40,375 nt of DNA from Paludibacteraceae bacterium (GCA_017632345.1 JAGBRL010000086.1:1-40375), one strand, 5' to 3'; counted from the stretch's first letter, positions 15,716 to 24,232 are shown. Program-made: numbers and translations. Notes: generated from the sequence alone by a model not told the origin.

Positions 15716-16708
15716 ATGTACACTCCGCCATTTGTTATAACGTCTAAGGCTATAAATCTGATAGCAGAAATTTCGTCGCTCATTGAGCGATACGCGATTC
15801 GGCTGGAAATGCAAGACGGCTTGCGTTTGCGTAAGGCAAATCGTATAAAAACCATACATAGTTCGTTGGCGATTGAGGGAAATAACCTATCGGAAGCAGA
15901 GGTTGAAGACATCCTGAACGGAAAGCATATTGTAGCCCCTTTGCGAGAGATTCAAGAAGTGAAAAATGCAATCCGCACCTACGAATTGTATGAGACTCTC
16001 AATCCGTTTGACATAAACGACCTGCGTCGTGCGCATGGTGTGATGATGGAGGCGCTTACTGAAGATGCAGGAAACTTTAGGCGAGGAGGTGTGGGCGTGT
16101 ATTCCGAAAAAGGAGTTGTGCATATTGCTCCACCTGCAGAACGTGTGCCGACTCTGATGGCTGATTTATTTGAGTGGTTGCGCTCAACCGACGACCATTT
16201 GCTTATTCGCAGTTGCGTGTTTCACTACGAATTTGAATTTATCCATCCTTTTAGTGATGGAAACGGACGCATGGGGCGTTTGTGGCAGTCACTCATCTTA
16301 GGAGAGTTGCATCCGCTGTTTGCGCATTTACCTGTGGAGAATATGGTATATGCCAACCAGCAAAACTATTACGATGCTATTCAAGCAAGCACAAAAAACG
16401 GCGAGTCCGGACCGTTCATCGACTTTATGCTACAAGAAATTCTGAACACATTAAGTCGGTACAAAGGCGAAAATATTGAAGAAGTTCGGGATAAAATTCG
16501 GGATAAAATTCGGGATAACTTCGGGATAACATCGGCACAAATAATAGAGTTTGTATTAACACAACCTGCCATCACGTTAGATGCCATTGCAGAAGAGATG
16601 CACTGCACGCGACGGACGGTAGAGAAACATGTGAAAGCGCTTCGCGAGGCAGGCGTATTGCAGCGTGTGGGAGGTAATAAAAACGGACATTGGGAGGTGA
16701 ATCTATGA
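15716..16708 (+). CDS. Fic-family AMPylase with inhibitory helix and winged-helix domain
   Basis: This 330-residue protein is a Fic-domain enzyme, which usually transfers AMP from ATP to a hydroxyl on a target protein. The active-site loop HPFSDGNGRMGR starts at H177 and is complete. An N-terminal inhibitory motif of the S-x-x-x-E-G-N form occurs at 50-56 (SLAIEGN), so the enzyme should be autoinhibited. The C-terminal 70 residues contain a winged helix (TLDAIAEEMHCTRRTVEKHVKAL), suggesting DNA binding or autoregulation. A short tandem repeat encodes VRDKIRDKIRDN before it. It sits between hsdM and hsdS with a 4-bp ATGA overlap to hsdS, so expression is tied to the restriction system. The target is unknown. 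Confidence 0.88.
   Translation: MYTPPFVITSKAINLIAEISSLIERYAIRLEMQDGLRLRKANRIKTIHSSLAIEGNNLSEAEVEDILNGKHIVAPLREIQEVKNAIRTYELYETLNPFDINDLRRAHGVMMEALTEDAGNFRRGGVGVYSEKGVVHIAPPAERVPTLMADLFEWLRSTDDHLLIRSCVFHYEFEFIHPFSDGNGRMGRLWQSLILGELHPLFAHLPVENMVYANQQNYYDAIQASTKNGESGPFIDFMLQEILNTLSRYKGENIEEVRDKIRDKIRDNFGITSAQIIEFVLTQPAITLDAIAEEMHCTRRTVEKHVKALREAGVLQRVGGNKNGHWEVNL
16485..16530 (+). repeat. Short tandem repeat inside fic
   Basis: Two copies of the 12-mer TTCGGGATAAAA are followed by two 11-mers TTCGGGATAAC. They encode the linker between the Fic and winged-helix parts. Gain or loss of an 11-mer would shift the frame, and of a 12-mer would not. Confidence 0.8.
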
Positions 16709-18015
16709 GCAGAGAAATGAAAGATAGCGGTATCCCCTGGATTGGTGAGATTCCTGAGGGGTGGAAGGTGAATATGCTTTCATCTCTATTTGATGAGCAT
16801 AAACAGAAAAATAAGGATTTGTCAGAGAGTAATCTGCTGTCTTTGAGTTATGGTAAAATTGTAAGAAAAGATATTAATACTAAAGAAGGTTTATTACCAG
16901 AATCATTCGAAGGATATAATATTATATCAAATGGTGATATAGTGTTCCGTTTAACAGATTTGCAAAACGATAAACGGAGCCTTAGAACTGGCTTGTGTTT
17001 AGAAAGCGGAATTATTACATCCGCCTATGTTACTATTAGAGCAAGACAACAACTTTATTCTCCATATTATCATTACTTAGTACATTCGTACGATGTATGT
17101 AAAGTATTTTATGGAATGGGAGATGGCGTAAGGCAAGGAATGAACTATTCAGACTTGCGAAGATTACTTCTCATCACCCCTCCTCTCGCCGAGCAGCACC
17201 TTATAGCCACATTTCTCGACAAGAAGTGTTCCGAAATAGATTCGTTGATAGAGTTGCAAGAGCAGATGATAGAGGAACTCAAGGCATACAAACAATCTAT
17301 TATCACAGAGGCGGTTACAAAGGGTCTGAACCCTAATGTACAGATGAAGGATAGCGGTGTGGAGTGGATTGGGGACGTGCCGGAAGAGTGGGAGGTGAAG
17401 AAATTATCTAAATTATTATCATTTAAAGGTGGTTTTGCCTTTAATAGTGATGATTTTATTAATAGTGGAGATAATCAAGTCATTAGAATAGGGAACGTTA
17501 GAAATGATTTATTGCGTCTCGAAGTATCTTCTGTATATATATCTGACGATATAGCAATACAAGCACAAAAATCTCAATTAGAGAAAGGGCAAATATTATT
17601 TACAATGACAGGGACAAAAGGTAAAAGAGATTATTTTTATACATTACTGCTAAAAGAAGAAGATTTTAATGGTAAAAAGTTTTTTTTAAATCAAAGAGTT
17701 GGATGTTTTGTTCCCAAGAATGGAGTTTGTGCAAACTATTACAACTATTTACTAAAGGATAACCACATTCTTGATTTTATTTTTTTATACGAAACAGGAA
17801 CTGCAAATCAAGGGAATTTAGGCATTGAGTCCATTAATAAGACTATTCTACAATATCCTCCTCTCGCTGAGCAGCAAGCCATTGCCGACTACTTAGATAA
17901 GAAGTGTGGTGAGATTGATGAGTTGATTACCATCAAGCAGCAGAAGATAGAGAGCCTCAAGGAGTATAAGAAGTCGGTTATTTACGAATATGTGACGGGG
18001 AAACGTGAGGTGTAG
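16705..18015 (+). CDS. hsdS: Type I restriction-modification specificity subunit S
   Basis: This 436-residue subunit recognises the bipartite DNA target. Two target recognition domains alternate with two conserved coiled-coil spacers. Each half begins with a similar block (MKDSGIPWIGEIPEGWKV at the start and MKDSGVEWIGDVPEEWEV near residue 214), and each spacer carries PPLAEQ...FLDKKC/YLDKKC and a long helix (IDSLIELQEQMIEELKAYKQ). The first recognition domain spans about 25-160, the second about 235-375. Both are more A+T-rich than the conserved helices, as expected after domain exchange. I placed the start at the ATG at 16705, which overlaps the fic stop (ATGA) and follows GGAGGTGA, rather than an in-frame TTG at 16690. 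Confidence 0.93.
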   Translation: MSREMKDSGIPWIGEIPEGWKVNMLSSLFDEHKQKNKDLSESNLLSLSYGKIVRKDINTKEGLLPESFEGYNIISNGDIVFRLTDLQNDKRSLRTGLCLESGIITSAYVTIRARQQLYSPYYHYLVHSYDVCKVFYGMGDGVRQGMNYSDLRRLLLITPPLAEQHLIATFLDKKCSEIDSLIELQEQMIEELKAYKQSIITEAVTKGLNPNVQMKDSGVEWIGDVPEEWEVKKLSKLLSFKGGFAFNSDDFINSGDNQVIRIGNVRNDLLRLEVSSVYISDDIAIQAQKSQLEKGQILFTMTGTKGKRDYFYTLLLKEEDFNGKKFFLNQRVGCFVPKNGVCANYYNYLLKDNHILDFIFLYETGTANQGNLGIESINKTILQYPPLAEQQAIADYLDKKCGEIDELITIKQQKIESLKEYKKSVIYEYVTGKREV

Positions 18016-18034
18016 GGGCGAATCGCATTCGCCC
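18016..18034. repeat. Small palindromic repeat after hsdS
   Basis: GGGCGAAT and ATTCGCCC form a perfect 8-bp hairpin with a CGC loop immediately after the hsdS stop codon, within TGTAGGGGCGAATCGC. Similar GTAGGGGCGAAT palindromes are scattered in many bacterial genomes. There is no T run, so it is not a clear terminator. Confidence 0.5.
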
Positions 18035-18080
18035 AGTTGCATATCCGCAATATTTACCCATGTAAAAAAACGCATCGTCC

Positions 18081-18173
18081 CAGTCGAAAAACCTGTCACA
18101 CTGTGACAGATTTTTCGATTAGGAGGCAAAGAATATCTGGCAGGGGGAAGTAGGTATTTGCAGAAAACTTGTA
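18081..18173 (+). repeat. 93-bp direct repeat, left copy (flanks the ATPase gene)
   Basis: This stretch contains a palindrome (18084-18118), ATTAGGAGGCAAAGAATATC, TGGCAGGGGGAAGTAGGTAT and GCAGAAAACTTGTA. It recurs at 19502-19593 with only a few substitutions and one missing G. The two copies bracket the ATPase gene at 18223-19479. Confidence 0.9.
18084..18118. terminator. 35-bp palindrome, copy 1; probable terminator of hsdM-fic-hsdS
   Basis: TCGAAAAA and TTTTTCGA enclose CTGTCACA-C-TGTGACAG, giving a nearly perfect 35-bp dyad with one C/A mismatch. The G+C core followed by ATTTTT resembles a rho-independent terminator working in both directions, 68 bp after hsdS. An operator role is the alternative, because a third copy lies at the ATPase start. 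Confidence 0.6.
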
Positions 18174-18217
18174 TATTTGTAATCGAAAAACCTGTCACAT
18201 TGTGACATAAATTTCGA
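18172..18217 (+). promoter_or_regulatory. -7 element and imperfect palindrome at the ATPase start
   Basis: TATATTTG (18172-18179) matches the Bacteroidota -7 consensus. It is followed by a third, imperfect copy of the 35-bp palindrome at 18183-18217 (core CTGTCACA-T-TGTGACAT), which would cover the transcription start and ends 5 bp before the ATG. This placement suits an autoregulatory operator. No clear -33 TTTG is visible at the right distance. Confidence 0.5.
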
Positions 18218-18222
18218 ATAGA

Positions 18223-19479
18223 ATGAAAAGGATAGAAAGAGAAAAATATCTGAATGATTTGATTTCATTGATGGGAAATGGTATGATAAAAGTCATAACA
18301 GGAATGCGTAGATGTGGTAAATCGTATCTTTTGTTTGAGATTTTTTCATCATACTTGGAGAGCAATGGGGTGGCATCTGATCATATTATCAAGATTGATT
18401 TGGAGGATTACAAGAACAAGTCTCTAAGAAATCCTGATAACATTTATAATTATGTGGAGAGCAGCATCACAGACGATGATACTTATTACATTCTTCTTGA
18501 CGAAGTGCAAATGCTTGATGACTTTGTTGATGTTCTGAATGGATTCCTGAAAAAACAAAATGTGGATGTTTATGTGACAGGGAGCAATGCAAGGTTTTTG
18601 TCTAAAGATGTTATTACAGAATTTAGAGGAAGAGGTTTTGAGGTGCGAGTATATCCGCTTAGTTTTAGCGAATATATGTCTGTGTATCAAGGCTCGTTGC
18701 AGTCCGGTATCAATGAGTACATGTTGTATGGAGGTCTTCCTCAAATCTTGTCATATAATACAGAAGAGCATAAGGCTTTATTCTTAAAGTCTTTGTTTGC
18801 AGAGACTTATATAAAAGATATAAAAGAACGTTACAACATAAAAAAGGATGACGATTTGGAAGAGTTGATAAACATAGTCGCTTCCGGAATAGGAACACTG
18901 ACAAATCCGAATAAATTATCCAATACATTCAAGAGTGAAAAGAGATCTTCTATATCGTATGATACGGTAAAGGATTACATAGAATACTTATGCGATTCTT
19001 TTATCGTTGAAAAGACAGAACGCTACGATGTGAAAGGGAAGAACTATATCAATTCTCTTCATAAGTATTATTTCATGGATTTAGGGTTGCGCAATGCACG
19101 TCTAAACTTCAGGCAGTTTGAAAAGACACATTTGCTCGAAAATCTTATTTACAATGAGTTGAGAATGCGCGGATACAACATAGATGTCGGCGTAGTACCT
19201 TCTGTAATAAGGAACAAAGACGGAAACCAGCAGCGTGCCAATTATGAAATAGATTTTGTGTGCAATGCAGGCAGCAGACGCTATTATATACAATCGGCAT
19301 ATCGCATGGAGAGTGATGATAAAATTAAGCAAGAAAAAACATCTCTGTTAAAAGTTGACGATTCATTTAAAAAGATTATCGTTGTTGGAGATGAGATGCC
19401 AATAACAAGAGATGATAACGGTATTACGATAATTAATATTTATGATTTCCTATTGAAATCTAACTCATTAGAATTGTAG
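18223..19479 (+). CDS. AAA ATPase with DUF4143 C-terminal domain
   Basis: This 418-residue protein belongs to the AAA_14/DUF4143 family of bacterial STAND-like ATPases. Walker A is GMRRCGKSYLL (about residues 26-36), Walker B is YYILLDEVQML, and VYVTGSNARFLSKD matches the sensor region. EFRGRGFEVRVYPLSFSEY is a family signature, and the C-terminal half ends in a PD-(D/E)xK-like DUF4143 segment (ANYEIDFVCNAG). The function of the family is unsettled; it is often found near toxins and defence genes. It has its own candidate promoter, lies on the hsd strand and is flanked by 93-bp direct repeats, so it looks like a cassette inserted between hsdS and hsdR. Confidence 0.85.
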   Translation: MKRIEREKYLNDLISLMGNGMIKVITGMRRCGKSYLLFEIFSSYLESNGVASDHIIKIDLEDYKNKSLRNPDNIYNYVESSITDDDTYYILLDEVQMLDDFVDVLNGFLKKQNVDVYVTGSNARFLSKDVITEFRGRGFEVRVYPLSFSEYMSVYQGSLQSGINEYMLYGGLPQILSYNTEEHKALFLKSLFAETYIKDIKERYNIKKDDDLEELINIVASGIGTLTNPNKLSNTFKSEKRSSISYDTVKDYIEYLCDSFIVEKTERYDVKGKNYINSLHKYYFMDLGLRNARLNFRQFEKTHLLENLIYNELRMRGYNIDVGVVPSVIRNKDGNQQRANYEIDFVCNAGSRRYYIQSAYRMESDDKIKQEKTSLLKVDDSFKKIIVVGDEMPITRDDNGITIINIYDFLLKSNSLEL

Positions 19480-19501
19480 CACTCTGCGATTTTATTTCAT
19501 G

Positions 19502-19593
19502 CAGTCGAAAAACCTGTCACACTGTGACACATTTTTCGATTAGGAGGCAAAGAATATCTGGCAGGGGAAGTAGGTATCAGCAGAAAACTTGTA
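19502..19593 (+). repeat. 93-bp direct repeat, right copy
   Basis: This is the counterpart of 18081-18173, one base shorter (GGGG instead of GGGGG). It starts 23 bp after the ATPase stop and runs into the 56-bp repeat at 19574. Confidence 0.9.
19505..19539. terminator. 35-bp palindrome, copy 3; probable terminator of the ATPase gene
   Basis: It has the same dyad as at 18084-18118 with core CTGTCACACTGTGACA and arms TCGAAAAA/TTTTTCGA, 26 bp after the ATPase stop. Its position after a stop codon, like copy 1, favours a terminator role. Confidence 0.6.
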
Positions 19594-19629
19594 AAAACTT
19601 GAAGATTTTTAAAGAATCTACAAGAATTT
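19574..19629 (+). repeat. 56-bp perfect direct repeat, left copy (flanks second fic gene)
   Basis: GTATCAGCAGAAAACTTGTA continues into AAACTTGAAGATTTTTAAAG and AATCTACAAGAATTT. The identical 56 bp recur at 20980-21035, on the other side of the fic gene at 19658-20965. Confidence 0.92.
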
Positions 19630-19633
19630 GCAT

Positions 19634-19641
19634 TACATTTG
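19634..19641 (+). promoter_or_regulatory. -7 element upstream of second fic gene
   Basis: TACATTTG fits the Bacteroidota -7 consensus, 16 bp before the ATG at 19658, just beyond the 56-bp repeat. The -33 box is not convincing. Confidence 0.4.
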
Positions 19642-19657
19642 TAGAAAAGAGATATGT

Positions 19658-20965
19658 ATGATAGAGAGTTCGCCTCAGATAGAAAGTGAAACATGGGCAA
19701 AGGCTCCGTGTCTGTTGGAAAGCCTTGAAGTGAAGTCGTTGGTCGATGAAATCAACGACGGCTATCTGTATTGGTCGGATGTCAAATATAAAAAAACATC
19801 AGGCGGTCTCTCTCCTATGCAACTGTGGGCTTGTGTGAAGTTTAGCAGAAAGATTCGTAGCATTAAGGTCTGGGAGAGATATAACATCACGTTCTCTCTG
19901 ACCAACGCCATGCAGAGGCTGTGCCATGATTTTGACATGAACTTTGGCGGAACTTGGAAAAGCGACTTTATAATACCGAGCAAAAGCAGGGAGCAGTATC
20001 TTATTTCGTCGCTGATGGAGGAGGCTATCTCGTCCAGTCAGATGGAGGGCGCATCGACCACAAGAAAAGTGGCAAAGGATATGCTGAGAAAAGAGACCTC
20101 GCCCAGAAGTCGTTCCGAGCAGATGATATGCAACAACTACGCTTCGATTCGTTTCATCGTAGAGCATAAGGACGAGCCGCTGACCCAAGAGCTTTTGCTA
20201 AAACTCCATTCGCTGATGACCTATAAGACACTTGAGAATGCAAGCGATGAAGGCAGATTCAGAGAAAACGACGATGTGGTTGTGGAACAGAGCATCACTC
20301 ACGAGGTGGTGCATACACCTCCATCATATACGGAAATACCCGATTTCGTGGAAGAGTTATGCAGATTTTTCAACAGCGCGGGTGATGGTGTATTTGTGCA
20401 TCCGATTATCAGAGGCATCATTGTGCATTTTATGATAGCTTATGTGCATCCTTTTGTCGATGGAAACGGCAGAACGGCAAGAGCTTTGTTTTATTGGTAT
20501 ATGCTAAGAAGCGGTTATTGGCTGACTGAATATCTCTCTATTTCAAGGATTATTTACAGGTCTAAGACAAGCTACGAAAAAGCGTATCTGCATGCAGAGA
20601 AAGATGGCAATGACATAGGCTATTTCATAACATATCATTTGAGGATTCTCGATTTGGCGTTCAAGGATTTGAAAAGCTATATCGACAGAAAAACAAAGCA
20701 GCAGCAAATGTCCGACTTCCTGAAGTTGGGAGAGATAAACGAACGGCAAGCGCAGATATTGTCGTTGTTGCAGGAGAACCCGAAAATCGTCTTGACAGTC
20801 AAAGAACTTCAGAACAGATTTGCAGTCTCTCATCCTACGGTGAAGTTGGACTTGGACGCGCTGGTCGAAAGAGGATTTTTGCAGAGAGTGCCGGTAAACA
20901 AAGTAAAAAACAACTATATTAGAGGTGAGTATTTTGATTCGTTGATAAAAGGTAAAACACCTTAA
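19658..20965 (+). CDS. Fic-family protein with N-terminal extension and winged helix
   Basis: This 435-residue Fic enzyme is longer than, and only distantly related to, the one at 15716. The active loop HPFVDGNGRTAR begins at H264 and is complete. An inhibitory-type stretch S-S-Q-M-E-G (126-131) precedes the Fic core, with EGA instead of the usual EGN. THEVVHTPPSYTEIPDFVEEL matches the long-form Fic family. The C-terminus has a winged helix (VKELQNRFAVSHPTVKLDLDALVERGFLQR). I chose the ATG at 19658 over an in-frame TTG at 19628. It is a free-standing cassette between hsdS and hsdR, bounded by 56-bp perfect direct repeats. It may act as a toxin or regulator linked to the restriction locus. Confidence 0.87.
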   Translation: MIESSPQIESETWAKAPCLLESLEVKSLVDEINDGYLYWSDVKYKKTSGGLSPMQLWACVKFSRKIRSIKVWERYNITFSLTNAMQRLCHDFDMNFGGTWKSDFIIPSKSREQYLISSLMEEAISSSQMEGASTTRKVAKDMLRKETSPRSRSEQMICNNYASIRFIVEHKDEPLTQELLLKLHSLMTYKTLENASDEGRFRENDDVVVEQSITHEVVHTPPSYTEIPDFVEELCRFFNSAGDGVFVHPIIRGIIVHFMIAYVHPFVDGNGRTARALFYWYMLRSGYWLTEYLSISRIIYRSKTSYEKAYLHAEKDGNDIGYFITYHLRILDLAFKDLKSYIDRKTKQQQMSDFLKLGEINERQAQILSLLQENPKIVLTVKELQNRFAVSHPTVKLDLDALVERGFLQRVPVNKVKNNYIRGEYFDSLIKGKTP

Positions 20966-20979
20966 AGTCGTAAAATATA

Positions 20980-21035
20980 GTATCAGCAGAAAACTTGTAA
21001 AAACTTGAAGATTTTTAAAGAATCTACAAGAATTT
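20980..21035 (+). repeat. 56-bp perfect direct repeat, right copy
   Basis: It is identical to 19574-19629, begins 14 bp after the fic stop and lies upstream of hsdR. Confidence 0.92.
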
Positions 21036-21159
21036 TCATGCTTTTGCGAAAAAAAATAGTTTAAGAAAGCGAAATAAATTACATAAAACCCCAAGAATTT
21101 TTGTGTTGTATGAAATACTTGGGAGAATAGAAAAATACAAAAAAACTAATGCGTCAAAT

Positions 21160-24100
21160 ATGGATACAACAGGATTGAAAGAAAAAAACTTCGAAAACGA
21201 TATAGAGGCCTACTTGCTATCTCACGGATATGCAAAGGGCAGTCAGCAGACCTACGACAAGTCAAGGGCTATTGATATGCCACAGCTCATATCATTCATA
21301 CGGGTCACTCAACCTAAGATGTGGCAGCGTTACGTCAATGTCTATGGCGAAAAGGCAGAGCAGCAGCTCTACTCTATATTCCAACAGAATGTGGAGCAAA
21401 ATGGCTTGGTGAACGTGTTGCGCTATGGTGTGAAGGACAGAGGCATGGAGCTTCGCTTTGCATACTTTGCCCCTGCGTCTAACCTCAACGAGGAGCTGGT
21501 GGACAGGTACAACAAAAACATCCTGACCTGCACCCGTCAGTTTGCATACTCAACGCAGAATAACAATACCATTGACATTGTTCTCTCTTTGAACGGTATT
21601 CCTATTGCGGCACTGGAGCTGAAGAATCAGCTTACAGGACAATCGGTGCTCAACGCCAAGCACCAGTATATGTATGACAGAAGCGAAAAGGAGTTCTGCT
21701 TCCGCTTCAACAACCGCTTCCTTGTGTACTTCTGTGTAGATTTGTACGAGGTGTGGATGGCAACACAACTGCAGGGCGAGAAAACATACTTCCTCCCTTT
21801 CAATCAAGGCTCTAACGGAGCAGGAAACATCGGAGACGGAGGCAATCCAAAGTGCGAGAACGGTTACGCCACATCTTATCTGTGGGAGTATGTGCTCAGT
21901 CCTAAAATGCTCCTTAGCATCCTGCAACGCTACATCAGCAAGCAGACAACAGAGACTATATCCCTTGAAAAAGGGCGCAAGGTGACAAAGAAAAACACGT
22001 TCCTCATCTTCCCGCGATACCATCAGCTGGATGTGGTGGAGAAGCTCGTAGAAAACACCCGTAAGACCACAGAGGGCAGAAACTATCTGTTGCAGCACTC
22101 AGCAGGTTCGGGCAAGAGTAATGAGATTGCGTGGCTTGCTTATCGCCTCGCATCGCTCCACAACGAGGAGGATAAAGAGATGTTCCAATCGGTCTTTGTC
22201 ATCACAGACAGGCGAGTGCTCAACAAACAGCTTCAAAATACAATTCTCGGCTTTGAGCACTACGAGGGACAGATTGCAACCATCACAGACAAGGACAACT
22301 CCTCAGTCTTGAAAGATGCCATAAACGATAAGAAACGTATCATTATAACTACACTCCATAGATTTCCGATCATCTATAAGGAGCTGGACAATCACAAGGG
22401 AAAGCAGTTTGCAATCATCGTGGATGAGGCTCACAGCAGCCAATCGGGCAAGAGCGCCGAAAAACTAAAAGCGGCTCTTGCCGACACAGACGAAGCCCTA
22501 AAAGAGTGGGCTGATATTGAGGGCAAAGCCGAAGAGGAGTTGCGTGATGAGATGGAGAGCCTGTCAGACTTGCTCACACAGGGACAGCACAAGAACCAGT
22601 ATTTCTATGCCTTCACAGCTACACCAAAGCCAAAGACTTTGCAAACCTTCGGTGAGAAACGTGGCGAGATATACGACGCTTTCCATCACTACTCAATGAG
22701 ACAGGCTATTGATGAGGGCTTTATCTTAGATGTGCTGAAATACTACACAACCTACGAGACGTCGTACAAGATTACAAAGACCATCACCGAGAATCCTGAA
22801 TATGACGAGCCACCAGCAACAAAGGCTGTAAAGGCTTTTCACGACAACCACGAGTTTGTGATTGAGCAGAAGATAGCCCTTATCGTTGAGAAAATTAGAG
22901 AGATAACGCTCAATAAGATTGGCGGCAAGGGCAAGGCGATGGTCGTGTGCGCGTCACGAGCTCACGCAGTAAGATATTTCCTTACAATGAAGGAGTACTG
23001 CAAGAAGCAGGGCTACACTAATGTCAAACCGATGGTGGCGTTCTCTGGCGCAGTGCAATACGGAAGCGTGGAGTACACAGAGCCGCAACTCAACAGCACC
23101 GAAGAGCTCAAAATATCGGAGAGCGCATTGCCTATGTACTTCGCATCGGATATGTTCAACGTGCTTATCGTTGCTGAAAAGTATCAGACAGGATTTGACG
23201 AGCCATTGCTCCACTCTATGTTTGTGGATAAGGGTTTGAATGGAGTAAAGGCGGTTCAGACACTCTCGCGCCTCAACAGGTGCTGCAAAGGCAAGGTTGA
23301 CACCTATGTGCTTGACTTCGCAAATAGCGCTGAGTCAATCAAAAAATCGTTCCAGCCATTCTTTGAAGATACTTGGCTCGGAGATGAGGTGGATGTGAAT
23401 GTGGTTTATAAATATCTCAACGAGCTGAAAGCCTATCACCTATGGAGCGCTGATACTGAGGAGAAGGTGTTTGAGGTTTACTCCACAACACAAGAGATGG
23501 GCAAGCTGACTTCGTTGTTCAAGCCAGTATTGGATGACTATAACAACATTGACGAGGAGGATAAATTCAAAGTGAGAAGCCTGTTGAGAAACTTCAACCG
23601 CTTCTACGCATATATGGCTCAGATTGTCCGCACATTTGATGTGGAGTTGTATAAGACATACATTTTCACAGAGTTGCTATACAAACTTCTTCCTAAGACT
23701 CCACACGAGAAAGTGGATTTGACAGGTAAGTTGGCATTGGAGCATAACAAGCTATCGGAAGGATTCTCTGGCTCTATCGTATTGGCTCCGACTGCCGAGG
23801 ACAAGACATTGGAGAGTGAGCAAGGAGGCGCTGCCAACCCAAGAGAGGAGAAGAAGGATTTGCTTGACAATATCATCGAAAAGATTAATCTGATGTATCA
23901 GGGCAACTTTTCAGAGTCGGACAGAGTGATTGTGGAGACCATATTAGACGCAATGATGAAGGAGGAGAAGAATTTGTCTAAGCAAGTGAAAAACTCAGAT
24001 TTGAATATGTTCACTCAAAACATCTTCCCTAAAGTGTTCGAAGATATTGCCCAGGCTTGCTACTTGCAGCAGATGGACGCTTTTGAAAAACTTTTTAAAG

Positions 24101-24171
24101 AAACCCCTTTCTACAACAAAGTGAGGAAAGAGATGGCAGTGGCAGTATATTCGCATCTGAAAAAAGAGTAA
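21160..24171 (+). CDS. hsdR: Type I restriction-modification endonuclease/translocase subunit R
   Basis: This 1003-residue motor and nuclease subunit translocates DNA with ATP and cuts it when HsdM/S finds an unmethylated site. The N-terminal nuclease core has D139 and E153-x-K155 in ALELKN. The SF2 motor shows Walker A HSAGSGKS (313-320), VDEAH (421-425), FTATPKPKT and QTLSRLNRCCKGK. A HsdR C-terminal helical domain follows. The ATG at 21160 (MDTTGLKEKNFENDIEAYL) fits the family N-terminus better than a GTG at 21103. It is separated from hsdM-fic-hsdS by the ATPase and fic cassettes, so it probably has its own promoter near the right 56-bp repeat. Confidence 0.93.
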   Translation: MDTTGLKEKNFENDIEAYLLSHGYAKGSQQTYDKSRAIDMPQLISFIRVTQPKMWQRYVNVYGEKAEQQLYSIFQQNVEQNGLVNVLRYGVKDRGMELRFAYFAPASNLNEELVDRYNKNILTCTRQFAYSTQNNNTIDIVLSLNGIPIAALELKNQLTGQSVLNAKHQYMYDRSEKEFCFRFNNRFLVYFCVDLYEVWMATQLQGEKTYFLPFNQGSNGAGNIGDGGNPKCENGYATSYLWEYVLSPKMLLSILQRYISKQTTETISLEKGRKVTKKNTFLIFPRYHQLDVVEKLVENTRKTTEGRNYLLQHSAGSGKSNEIAWLAYRLASLHNEEDKEMFQSVFVITDRRVLNKQLQNTILGFEHYEGQIATITDKDNSSVLKDAINDKKRIIITTLHRFPIIYKELDNHKGKQFAIIVDEAHSSQSGKSAEKLKAALADTDEALKEWADIEGKAEEELRDEMESLSDLLTQGQHKNQYFYAFTATPKPKTLQTFGEKRGEIYDAFHHYSMRQAIDEGFILDVLKYYTTYETSYKITKTITENPEYDEPPATKAVKAFHDNHEFVIEQKIALIVEKIREITLNKIGGKGKAMVVCASRAHAVRYFLTMKEYCKKQGYTNVKPMVAFSGAVQYGSVEYTEPQLNSTEELKISESALPMYFASDMFNVLIVAEKYQTGFDEPLLHSMFVDKGLNGVKAVQTLSRLNRCCKGKVDTYVLDFANSAESIKKSFQPFFEDTWLGDEVDVNVVYKYLNELKAYHLWSADTEEKVFEVYSTTQEMGKLTSLFKPVLDDYNNIDEEDKFKVRSLLRNFNRFYAYMAQIVRTFDVELYKTYIFTELLYKLLPKTPHEKVDLTGKLALEHNKLSEGFSGSIVLAPTAEDKTLESEQGGAANPREEKKDLLDNIIEKINLMYQGNFSESDRVIVETILDAMMKEEKNLSKQVKNSDLNMFTQNIFPKVFEDIAQACYLQQMDAFEKLFKETPFYNKVRKEMAVAVYSHLKKE

Positions 24172-24190
24172 CGCAGCCCTTCCTGATATT

Positions 24191-24232
24191 TAAGGCAACT
24201 TTTAAAAATCATAGAAGTTGCCTTAATTTTTT
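24191..24232. terminator. Terminator after hsdR made from family 1 repeat ends
   Basis: TAAGGCAACTT and AAGTTGCCTTA form an 11-bp stem, followed by ATTTTTTTT. The arms equal the two terminal repeats of the family 1 element with almost no interior, so a solo remnant seems to serve as the hsdR terminator. Confidence 0.75.

Noticed and set aside
16690..21160. Phase-variable inversion of hsdS
   Set aside because: No site-specific recombinase, no inverted hsdS copy and no inverted repeats spanning the gene are present. The repeats found are direct and flank the ATPase and fic genes.
18223..21160. The ATPase/fic block as a prophage or integrative element
   Set aside because: There is no integrase, no phage structural gene and no attachment site. 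Only direct repeats flank single genes.
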